This document shows positions 23,601 through 30,612 of a stretch of DNA of 39,402 nucleotides, piece after piece. The stretch spans positions 1 to 39,402 of the forward strand of contig NZ_LUKG01000030.1 of NCBI RefSeq assembly GCF_001601815.1. Reading direction: 5' to 3'. The number at the start of each line of letters is the position of its first letter. Within the stretch, counting starts at the first letter, position 1. Origin of the DNA: Flavihumibacter sp. CACIAM 22H1. Lineage in GTDB: Bacteria; Bacteroidota; Bacteroidia; Chitinophagales; Chitinophagaceae. Position numbers and translations under genes: made by a program. Below the pieces are notes generated by a model that saw only the letters and a program-made list of their open reading frames with translations, searched no databases and was not told where the DNA came from.

Positions 23601-25873
23601 ACGGAATCAATACTGGCAGGCTTTTTCCATTCAACCTTTATCTTAGATTCACAATCACTACTTACTGAAAAAACGGGTTCTGGCAAAATGCTAAAGGGAG
23701 CTGAGATTCGTTCCTGACCACTAGGCTGATGCACAATTTTTACCAATACCCTGTTGTTGGTGATGGAGGGAATTGTCCAGCTATTCCTGTTAGACAAAGC
23801 AGCTGCCCCATAAATGGTTGTCCAGCTAATTCCCCCGTTTGTCGAAAAAAAGAATTGGTAACTATCGGCTTCATGCCCGGGGTAACGCCAGTGTATAACT
23901 CTACGATCGCCCTGTTTATACAGTTCCCCTCCGGCGGGTTGCAGCAGATCAAAACTAAGTTCTTCCCAGTTGTACACTACATAAAAATTTTGTGGGCCCA
24001 GGGGCACTTCGTAGCCTTTTATTATTACCTGGTATCGCCCCGGCAGTGCACGATCAATTACCACCTGCTCAATGTTGTTAAGGTGGTCTTTAGCCCTGGT
24101 AGCCTGCTTTAATACGCCGGTAGCGCTTGTGTCCAAAACAAAAGGATCGTAAATGGAACCGTCGGGCAGTTGCACGGTAATATCCAGGTCGTTAACCAAT
24201 GCTAAGGAGGAATAATAAGAAGGCGGTTGATCATGCCAATAGAGCATGATTTTGAAATCAGCTACTTCCCGGTCGAGGTTAATTTCAAAACGCTGTTCTT
24301 GCTGGTGTTGAAGCCTGCCTGAAAACCAGTTTTTGGCATTCATGGTTTCAACGGCTTTCCTGATATTCAACCAGCCAAAACCATTGGCAAAATCTACATA
24401 TTTTGTTCCCAGGTCAGTAGCCGTATTACAAACCAATGCTTTCATGAGCGCTCCGTCGGGGTCATCCCCGTTAAATAATTGACGGTATCTTTCGTAGAGC
24501 AGTGCCAGTGCTCCACTTACCTGGGGACTGGCCATACTGGTACCATCCAGCCTGCCATATCCATTATTGGTGGCCGTGGAAAATACATTGGTGCTAACAG
24601 CCACAATTTCGGGTTTTACCCGACCATCGAGCGTGGGCCCTTTGGAATAAACAGAAGCCGATCCGGCTTCATTGGTTCCCCCAACGGTTAATATATTTTT
24701 TGCTGCCTGAAAGGCATTATCGATGGTGCGGTAACTGACCGGGTACTCACCACAGGTCAGGGTTCCGGTATTTCCGGCAGCGAACACGTGCAGCAGGTGC
24801 GGCATGTCCAGTAATTGCTGGTCGGCCTGTCCGCAATAGCCCGAATATTGGCCGGAATAAGGCAAACAAAAACTGCCAGCGCCATAGGAATTATTCGTAA
24901 TTACCATGCGCTTCTGTGCATAGAGTTCAGGTGTCTGAAATATTATATTATTAAAATATTCTACTTCAAGCCGGGCATCGTATGCAAAACCACGCATAAT
25001 CGGGTTCACATGTCCCTTGCCGGCCATAGTACCTGCCACATGGGTAGCATGAAAGTTGCCGTTATACAACTGGCCATCTTCATAATAGTTATGATCAATG
25101 TGGTAAATTCTGCCGGCATCTCCAATACCCATCGTTATACCTTTACCTGTTAGTCCGGGTACAGTACCATTTCCCTGGTGTACCAGGTTTCCGAAATGAG
25201 ATTCGGTACCAATAATATTAAGGGCAAATAATTCGGGTACAGGCAAGGCATACAATACAAATGGCTGTTCCAGTAATTTCTCCAAGGCTGGTGGGCTGAG
25301 GCGGGTTTCCAGCATTCTGCCATACAAAACCCGGGTTTCCGATGCTGCGGGTGCATCGGAACCAAGTAATGTTCTGATGGCACGGACAGCCGCCGCCGAA
25401 TCTATTCCTGGTGCCAGCCAAATATGATATGCCTGCCTGGCAGTAGCAGCCAGGGCTCTTTTTGCAGCAGGTACAAATGCCTCTTTTTCTTTCTTCAAAC
25501 TGGCAGCTGGGCTGAATATACCCGTTATGCCCCACTGTTGAAGATCCTGCTGCCGAATGGTAGAAGGAACCGTGGCCAGGTAGGTATTACCAGGAATGTA
25601 TTCATGCAAAACGATTCCCCTCGCAGCCATTTGCTGTTGCTGTTGAAGCCCGGGAATGTTGCTGAATTTTATAAAATAGATACCAGAGCCTCCTGCTTTA
25701 CCGGAATTTTCCAGGTGATGCGCAGTGGGTGGTGCAAGGACAAAAAGCTGGTTGGCAGCTGGCTCCTTGAAAAGTACGGGTCGGGTGCTTTCGGCCGGGG
25801 TTTGCGATTGAACTGCTTTGCAAAAAACCAGCAGAACCAGCAAAACCCTGACGAAGAGCAGAGGTTTAGGCAT
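20603..25873 (-). CDS. T9SS-exported giant subtilisin-like (S8) serine protease
   Basis: The 1756-residue protein has a signal peptide (residues 1-23) and a prodomain-like region. An S8 peptidase domain at about 220-500 has the triad Asp252 (GIGDAG), His275 (NFHATHVAGT) and Ser446 (LDGTSMASP), with oxyanion Asn369 (AAGN). A beta-rich domain follows, then a fibronectin type III-like module near 750-840 and a CARDB-like segment near 860-960. Further beta-sandwich regions follow, including a probable jelly-roll (SGYLLSPLFDLRGLAQPYFSASV). The last 80 residues are a T9SS type A sorting domain (VVYPNPGRGDQLKLQL to GVYILKLRTGQQKKALRLV). It is inserted between infC and rpmI, with its own transcription-unit borders. 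Substrate unknown; protein scavenging is likely. Confidence 0.93.
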   Translation of the reverse strand: MPKPLLFVRVLLVLLVFCKAVQSQTPAESTRPVLFKEPAANQLFVLAPPTAHHLENSGKAGGSGIYFIKFSNIPGLQQQQQMAARGIVLHEYIPGNTYLATVPSTIRQQDLQQWGITGIFSPAASLKKEKEAFVPAAKRALAATARQAYHIWLAPGIDSAAAVRAIRTLLGSDAPAASETRVLYGRMLETRLSPPALEKLLEQPFVLYALPVPELFALNIIGTESHFGNLVHQGNGTVPGLTGKGITMGIGDAGRIYHIDHNYYEDGQLYNGNFHATHVAGTMAGKGHVNPIMRGFAYDARLEVEYFNNIIFQTPELYAQKRMVITNNSYGAGSFCLPYSGQYSGYCGQADQQLLDMPHLLHVFAAGNTGTLTCGEYPVSYRTIDNAFQAAKNILTVGGTNEAGSASVYSKGPTLDGRVKPEIVAVSTNVFSTATNNGYGRLDGTSMASPQVSGALALLYERYRQLFNGDDPDGALMKALVCNTATDLGTKYVDFANGFGWLNIRKAVETMNAKNWFSGRLQHQQEQRFEINLDREVADFKIMLYWHDQPPSYYSSLALVNDLDITVQLPDGSIYDPFVLDTSATGVLKQATRAKDHLNNIEQVVIDRALPGRYQVIIKGYEVPLGPQNFYVVYNWEELSFDLLQPAGGELYKQGDRRVIHWRYPGHEADSYQFFFSTNGGISWTTIYGAAALSNRNSWTIPSITNNRVLVKIVHQPSGQERISAPFSILPEPVFSVSSDCESKIKVEWKKPASIDSVAVLLYNGTEMETIQYSSDTVYQIQQLKPGKPYWVSIRPILQGKLGLPAIAKRILTRPVICPVPGMNNDLSIQVTDSLLVSRSPSARDSLLPFTVQLRNEGSSIITDTVFLVLLKNGLPIAADTLVRNFPGGQTVTWTTKLRPVGNLGETARFELKISTLTDPNPTNNSSAINWRYVGTSPLTLPFTENLNEIKDTIYRNPGYSALVGLPAWDLLLNTAALELQTKTSKGFFINSKIEDQSVQLIGNYNFANYNVDDNIGMSIDIPDFPLAKVDCFIRGNDTSSWLGIALSDPLTQQPQIDFLNISNVLKKGHQEFSASFQVRLRVVHSSYQQLLHVFRKIQFFKAEEDIRLVYLTYQKERVTDGDTIGISLYAANNKQSASKPVLFSLQSPDQIIQQVEFPSIAGGDTAIVNFRLPVNNWPAALARVKAWVAAEGDPYRADDSLSVNLAYARKIERFPYLEGFESGKAGWGSTFLYEHSSQLGASIAPYKPANGKFFWGTQWISSIQGIGFIIPSGYLLSPLFDLRGLAQPYFSASVNKQLCDNRDSVFMEYSLDTGKVWLPLKTVAPQVNWYTNAEQTAWIGCGLPGYDRWRVISSALPAGASSIQFRLMSLGRNDAATIMPRTPGGLLLDDFHVYSRNYPLFNGTKKQTKNSSVYKDSFSQVLADGQLMAELKSGQEGTHSVQFTYAPIEGMADFSGNKVLPFNWVLQGADAYADTSARFRFYIPDETVQAWLDANPCDTCTQKLSAYDLSVFRYAGPVSTLNQQISDNVPGYETIWDPAGFELVPYDNGYYVELSTALYGEFYLGRNTRNAPVQFSALRSGNEPAARLSWSVTDWQGVVKLELERSNNRDAGFLPIFSNAISESSALSASFLDNSIEVPGTYFYRLKLVDNRGGVRYSVIRVVQFDASLQAVVYPNPGRGDQLKLQLTRLDGAKLELELVDMSGKQLSQSSITVGPGQHWVSLASITKGRPAGVYILKLRTGQQKKALRLVISGN

Positions 25874-25940
25874 AAAAAAAGAATCTTCTTAAATATACCC
25901 CAGATTCAACAATTTTCATAACTGTTACCGGGTTTTTTAA

Positions 25941-25968
25941 TAAGAAAAGCCCGCGTTGGCGGGCTTTT
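25941..25968 (-). terminator. Intrinsic terminator after infC
   Basis: A perfect 10-bp stem AAAAGCCCGC/GCGGGCTTTT with a 4-base loop lies 18 bases after the infC stop. T-rich sequence follows on the minus strand (TTTTCTTATT). It separates thrS-infC from the protease gene. Confidence 0.75.
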
Positions 25969-25986
25969 ACTAATATGTTGCGGTCA

Positions 25987-26577
25987 TTATTCTCCGCCTT
26001 CTTTCTTCTTTTTCTGGCTTTTGGGAGCCCAAATAGCCAACATCCGTTTTCCTTCCATTTTTGGCATACCTTCCAGTACGCCGAATTCTGAAAGACGTTC
26101 AGCAAATTTCAACAATAGCAATTCACCCCTGTCTTTAAACTGGATGGCCCTGCCACGAAACTGCACATAGGCTTTCACCTTATTGCCATCCTTGAGGAAC
26201 TCCTCGGCGTGTTTTGCTTTAAAGTTGAAATCATGGTCGTCCGTATTAGGTGTAAAACGAATTTCCTTCACTTCACTTTGCTTGGCTTTCGCCTTCATCT
26301 CCTTTTCCTTCTTTTTCTTCTCGTAAAGGAATTTATTGTAATCAATAATTCGGCAAACCGGCGGGTCTGCATTCGGAGAAATCTCTACCAGGTCAAGGCC
26401 CTGGTCCTGTGCCATGCGTTGTGCTTCCTGTATGGAATACACACCAACTTCTACATTATCCCCAACCAATCGCACCTGTGGTACGCGAATCATCTGGTTG
26501 GTCCTGTGCTCCTGTTGTTGTTCTTTTTTGAACCTTGGATTGAAAGCCCCCCTCGGAGGCCTGGGTGGAAATGCCAT
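25987..26577 (-). CDS. infC: Translation initiation factor IF-3
   Basis: IF-3 keeps ribosomal subunits apart and checks the initiator tRNA and start codon. The 196-residue product has the N-domain VRLVGDNVEVGVYSIQEAQRMAQDQGLDLVEISPNADPPVCRIIDYNKFLYE, a Lys-rich linker, and the C-domain beginning VKEIRFTPNTDDHDFNFKAKHAEEFL with VQFRGRAIQFKDRG. It begins with ATG (26577), not the rare AUU of E. coli. The N-terminal extension with Pro and Arg and a Lys-rich tail are typical of Bacteroidota. It follows thrS by 47 bases and ends in a strong terminator. Confidence 0.97.
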   Translation of the reverse strand: MAFPPRPPRGAFNPRFKKEQQQEHRTNQMIRVPQVRLVGDNVEVGVYSIQEAQRMAQDQGLDLVEISPNADPPVCRIIDYNKFLYEKKKKEKEMKAKAKQSEVKEIRFTPNTDDHDFNFKAKHAEEFLKDGNKVKAYVQFRGRAIQFKDRGELLLLKFAERLSEFGVLEGMPKMEGKRMLAIWAPKSQKKKKEGGE

Positions 26578-26624
26578 TTAAATATTTTGATTAAATAATT
26601 TACGTCCTAAAAATAATCCATTTT

Positions 26625-28562
26625 TTAATCCCCGCTGCTTCGTTCCTTAATTTCCCGTGAAAGAACGGTAACAAATTCCTCCACCGGCATGGTTCCGGCG
26701 TCTCCCCTGCCCTGCCGACGGATAGCTACCCGCCCCTCATTTACCTCTTTTTCCCCTAGAACCAGCATATAAGGAACCCGTTGCAACTCAGTATCCCTGA
26801 TTTTTTTGCCTATTTTTTCATTCCGGTCATCAATGGATACCCGGATACCGGCTGCTTTCAGTTTGTTTTTCACAGATTGGGCATATTCCATGAATTTATC
26901 ACTGATCGGCAGAATTTTTACCTGCTGCGGACTTAACCATAGCGGCAATTTACCGGCATAATGTTCCAGCAGGAAGCCGATAAACCGTTCGTGGGTACCT
27001 AATGGAGCCCGGTGAATTATCAACGGGGTATCGTGGTTATTATCGGCTGTGGTATAACTTAATTTAAAGGATCTACCCTGTGAAAAATCGACCTGGTTGG
27101 TAGCCAGGGTAAATTCCCGGCCAATTACGCTATAGATCTGCACATCAATTTTCGGACCGTAAAAAGCCGCTTCATCCTGTACTTCAACAAAGGGAATGTT
27201 GGAATCTATCAATACCTGGCGAACCATAGTTTCCGTCTCTTTCCAGAGTTCGGGTTCATCCACGTATTTTTTACCCAGCTTTTCCGGAGAATGCAGGCTG
27301 AGCCGCATTACATATTTATCGATACCAAAAATCTTAAAATACTTCAGGTACATTTCATTAACCGCCCGGAACTCCTCTTCAAACTGCTCTTTGGTACAAT
27401 AAATATGTGCATCATTCATATGAAGACAGCGCACCCGCATCAGGCCGAATAGTTCACCACTCTGCTCATAGCGGTACACAGTTCCGTATTCTGCAATCCG
27501 GTAGGGCAAATCGCGGTAACTCTTTGGTTCTGCAGCAAATATTTTGTGATGGTGGGGGCAATTCATCGCCCGCAGGTAGTATTTCTCCCCTTCCAGTTCC
27601 ATCGGCGGGTACATGCTATCGGCATAATAAGGAAGGTGCCCGCTGGTGAGGTACATGCTTTCCTTGGCAATATGCGGCGTAACCACCCGGTGGTAACCGG
27701 CTGCTTCTTCGGTTTCCTTGGCCAGTTTCTCCAATTCTTCAATAATGATAGTGCCATTGGGCATCCACATAATCAGCCCCTGGCCAACATCATCATCCAT
27801 GGTATAAATACCCAGTTCTTTCCCCAGTTTCCGGTGATCTCTTTTCTTCGCCTCTTCCAATAAGGCAAGGTATTCGTCCAGCTCTTTCTGGCTCGGAAAA
27901 CTTACCCCGTATACCCGGGTAAGCATTTTATTCTTTTCATCCCCTTTCCAATAAGCGCCGGCAATATTGGTAAGTTTAATAGCCTTGATAAAACCAGTAT
28001 GGGGTATATGCGGACCACGACAGAGATCCGTAAATGCGCCCTGGGAATAAAATGTAATTTCCCCGTCCTGCAGGTTTTGCAGCAAATCCAGCTTGTATTC
28101 ATCCCCTTTCTCTTCAAAATAGGCAATGGCATCCGCTTTGGGAACCTCCTTACGAATAAAAGGGTTGTTCTGCTTAGCCAATGCCGCCATTTTGGTTTCG
28201 ATAGCCCGGAGATCCTCTTCATGGAGGCTTTGTCCACCGAGGTCTATATCATAATAAAATCCATTATCTACAGGGGGACCTACCCAGAATTTTACACCCG
28301 GAAACCGGTCTTCAATGGCTTCCGCCATCAGGTGGGCCGTGGAATGCCAGAAAGTACTTTTCGCTTCTTTTTCTTCCCAGGTCAGGAATTTTATGGCAGC
28401 GTCTTCATAAATTGGACGATTCAGGTCCCAAACCTGGCCATTCACTGAAGCAGCCAGAATTTTTCTTGCCAGTCCCTCACTGATGGATTTGGCAATTTCT
28501 AAGGAAGAAGTTCCAGGTGCATAAGCACGTTCTGCTCCATCCGGAAAACTAATCTTGATCAT
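26625..28562 (-). CDS. thrS: Threonyl-tRNA synthetase
   Basis: ThrRS charges tRNA-Thr and edits Ser-tRNA. The 645-residue protein has the full domain order: TGS (1-60), the editing domain with HSTAHLMAEAIEDRF (His-x-x-x-His), class II catalytic core with the zinc-binding MNCPHHHKIF, motif 2 YRYEQSGELFGLMRVR, motif 3 HRAPLGTHERFIGFLLEH, and an anticodon-binding domain ending near MLVLGEKEVNEGRVAIRRQG. It heads thrS-infC. The leader is short (about 50 bases), with no room for a T-box or a long operator. Confidence 0.98.
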   Translation of the reverse strand: MIKISFPDGAERAYAPGTSSLEIAKSISEGLARKILAASVNGQVWDLNRPIYEDAAIKFLTWEEKEAKSTFWHSTAHLMAEAIEDRFPGVKFWVGPPVDNGFYYDIDLGGQSLHEEDLRAIETKMAALAKQNNPFIRKEVPKADAIAYFEEKGDEYKLDLLQNLQDGEITFYSQGAFTDLCRGPHIPHTGFIKAIKLTNIAGAYWKGDEKNKMLTRVYGVSFPSQKELDEYLALLEEAKKRDHRKLGKELGIYTMDDDVGQGLIMWMPNGTIIIEELEKLAKETEEAAGYHRVVTPHIAKESMYLTSGHLPYYADSMYPPMELEGEKYYLRAMNCPHHHKIFAAEPKSYRDLPYRIAEYGTVYRYEQSGELFGLMRVRCLHMNDAHIYCTKEQFEEEFRAVNEMYLKYFKIFGIDKYVMRLSLHSPEKLGKKYVDEPELWKETETMVRQVLIDSNIPFVEVQDEAAFYGPKIDVQIYSVIGREFTLATNQVDFSQGRSFKLSYTTADNNHDTPLIIHRAPLGTHERFIGFLLEHYAGKLPLWLSPQQVKILPISDKFMEYAQSVKNKLKAAGIRVSIDDRNEKIGKKIRDTELQRVPYMLVLGEKEVNEGRVAIRRQGRGDAGTMPVEEFVTVLSREIKERSSGD

Positions 28563-28615
28563 TTTAAGTTCACAGTTTTAACTTCGCAACTCCTACGAAC
28601 GAGTTGAAAGGAGGG

Positions 28616-28623
28616 CAAAATTA
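28616..28623 (-). promoter_or_regulatory. Candidate -7 box for thrS-infC
   Basis: The minus strand reads TAATTTTG, matching TAnnTTTG, 53 bases before the thrS ATG. No TTG at the expected distance. Confidence 0.4.
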
Positions 28624-28705
28624 ACGAACTCTTGCCAGAATAACTGGTTGAGCGGTATAATATTAAGGCCTCTTTTTTCTTAAATTGAACGACTAACAGG
28701 ACTAC

Positions 28706-29764
28706 ATGAGGTTTATTTTTACACTATTTCTTGCCCTTGTTCTGCAAGGGGTAATGGCGCAGGACATAACCGGAATCTGGAGAGGGCATTTCCGACAAAC
28801 CAACCGATCGCTTCAATTGCTCAACCTGGAAGACCGCTATCGCTTCGAAGTACAGATAGCCCAGGAAGGGAAAAACTTTAAAGCGGTAACCTATTCCTAC
28901 AAAACCACAGAATTTTACGGCAAAGCTGATGCAAAGGGCGCCATCCATACGGGTACTAAAAAAGTATACCTCGAAGAACTAAAGATCGTAGATGTGCGCA
29001 TGCAGATCGGGAATGATGCCTGTATAATGACCTGTTTTCTTCAATACACAAAAAACGGTAACGAAGAATTTATGGAGGGCACTTATGTAAGTATGAACAC
29101 CCGCGATTCCTCCGATTGCGGACGGGGAACGGTTTTTCTGCGAAAAGTGACTACCTCCGATTTTTACAAAGAGCCTTTTCTAACCGAGCGCGAGAAAAAA
29201 CCAAAAGCAGAAGAATCGGTCCGTATAAATGAAGCCCCGCCTATTGCCAGAAACAATCCGCAAAAGCCCCCTGCCACCGGCAATAAACCGGTACAACCAC
29301 CGGTAAAACCCAAGCCTCCGGCAAGCAAGGAGCCGTCTCCGGCAGCACCTGTTATTCCTGACCCGGAACCTGAATTTAGAAAACCTGCCGCCCCTGTGGT
29401 AGTTCCACCAGTAATAAAGGATCGGGAGAATGAAGTCGTAAAAACGTTTACCGTTACTACCAGGCAAATTTCCATTAACCTGTACGACAATGGTACCATT
29501 GACAAGGATACGGTTTCCGTGTACCTGAACAACCGGCTCGTAGTATCGAAAAAAATGCTTTCCCTATCGCCCATCACCGTTAATATAGACCTGGCGGAAG
29601 AAAATGATTATGTAGAATTGGTGATGGTAGCGGAAAACCTCGGGGAAATTCCTCCTAATACTTCCCTGATGCTGGTAAAAGCAGGTAATAAACAATACGA
29701 AGTACGGATTACCTCAACGGAACAAAAAAATGCAGTGGTGGTATTTAAATACCAGCGAGAATGA
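28706..29764 (+). CDS. Secreted protein of unknown function, paralog 1 of a tandem pair
   Basis: The 352-residue protein has a signal peptide ending VMAQ and begins DITGIWRGHF, a pattern of lipocalin-like or small beta-barrel secreted domains (about 20-155). This domain contains YSYKTTEFYGKA and a cysteine pair near residues 107-113. A Pro/Lys/Ala-rich linker (about 175-245) leads to a C-terminal domain of about 100 residues with INLYDNGTIDKDTVSVYLNN, VELVMVAENLGEIPPNTSLM and KNAVVVFKY. I have no functional name for the C-terminal domain. Its stop overlaps the next start (ATGA), so translation is coupled. The next gene is its paralog, without the long linker. Confidence 0.85.
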   Translation: MRFIFTLFLALVLQGVMAQDITGIWRGHFRQTNRSLQLLNLEDRYRFEVQIAQEGKNFKAVTYSYKTTEFYGKADAKGAIHTGTKKVYLEELKIVDVRMQIGNDACIMTCFLQYTKNGNEEFMEGTYVSMNTRDSSDCGRGTVFLRKVTTSDFYKEPFLTEREKKPKAEESVRINEAPPIARNNPQKPPATGNKPVQPPVKPKPPASKEPSPAAPVIPDPEPEFRKPAAPVVVPPVIKDRENEVVKTFTVTTRQISINLYDNGTIDKDTVSVYLNNRLVVSKKMLSLSPITVNIDLAEENDYVELVMVAENLGEIPPNTSLMLVKAGNKQYEVRITSTEQKNAVVVFKYQRE

Positions 29765-30612
29765 GACTACTCTTTTTTATCCTGGTATTAGTATTGCAGG
29801 AACCGGTTTTTTGCCAGGACCTGAATGGGATCTGGCGAGGGTCTTTAACACAGGAAGCGGGTGGATGTTTCCCGGTTTATAACCTCGAAATACAGGTAAT
29901 TTCAACGGGTACCGACATTGAGGGATATGCTTTTGACTATTATGATAAAAAACGCTTTGTCAAACATCACTTCAAGGGCACCTATAATGCAGCGCATAAA
30001 AAAATGATAATCCGGGAAGACCAGTTGCTGGAAGTGCAGATTCCACATGACTGTGTGGTTTGTACAAAAACCTATGAACTGAGTTTTGCAAAAGCTGCCG
30101 ACCGGGATGCATTAACAGGCACCTGGACAGGCATAGAAGCCGATAGCAAAAGGGTTTGTCCGGCTGGTAAAATAACCCTTTACCGGGAGTCGCAACCAGA
30201 TTTCCCCACGCCGTTTACAGATAGCGCACAACAGGTTAATCATAAGGGATTACTGAAAATGAAACAACGCAGCACAGAAATAGTACAGACCTTAGTGCTG
30301 GATAGTCCAACAGTAAAAATCGACTTATACGATAATGCAGAAATCGATAATGACACCGTTACCATTTATTTAAACAATGAATTACTGCTGTACCAGCAAC
30401 GTCTTACAAATCATGCGCTCAGTATCAGCATTAAAGCGGTGGCCGGGCAGGAGTATGAATTGGTAATGTATGCCGATAACCTGGGAAGCATTCCTCCCAA
30501 TACGGCATTGATGACGGTGAGTTCAGGTCGTGATAAATTTGAAGTACGTTTATCGGCATCCGATAAAAAAAATGCAGCCGTTCGTTTCAGGGTCCGGAAA
30601 AAAGACAACTAA
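29761..30612 (+). CDS. Secreted protein of unknown function, paralog 2 of a tandem pair
   Basis: The 283-residue protein has a signal peptide ending VFCQ, then DLNGIWRGSLTQ, the same opening as its upstream neighbour, and matching strands (FDYYDKKRFVKHHFKG, IPHDCVVCTKTYELSFAK). The C-terminal domain is IDLYDNAEIDNDTVTIYLNN, ELVMYADNLGSIPPNTALM, KNAAVRFRVRK, clearly homologous to the first copy. The linker is only about 30 residues, so the length difference is mainly the Pro-rich segment. Starts inside the stop of gene 1 and its stop overlaps the start of the membrane enzyme (TAATG). Arose by tandem duplication followed by clear divergence. Confidence 0.85.
   Translation: MRLLFFILVLVLQEPVFCQDLNGIWRGSLTQEAGGCFPVYNLEIQVISTGTDIEGYAFDYYDKKRFVKHHFKGTYNAAHKKMIIREDQLLEVQIPHDCVVCTKTYELSFAKAADRDALTGTWTGIEADSKRVCPAGKITLYRESQPDFPTPFTDSAQQVNHKGLLKMKQRSTEIVQTLVLDSPTVKIDLYDNAEIDNDTVTIYLNNELLLYQQRLTNHALSISIKAVAGQEYELVMYADNLGSIPPNTALMTVSSGRDKFEVRLSASDKKNAAVRFRVRKKDN

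Noticed and set aside
28563-28705. T-box or threonine attenuator before thrS
   Set aside because: The leader after the predicted promoter is only about 50 bases, without a specifier loop or a terminator hairpin.
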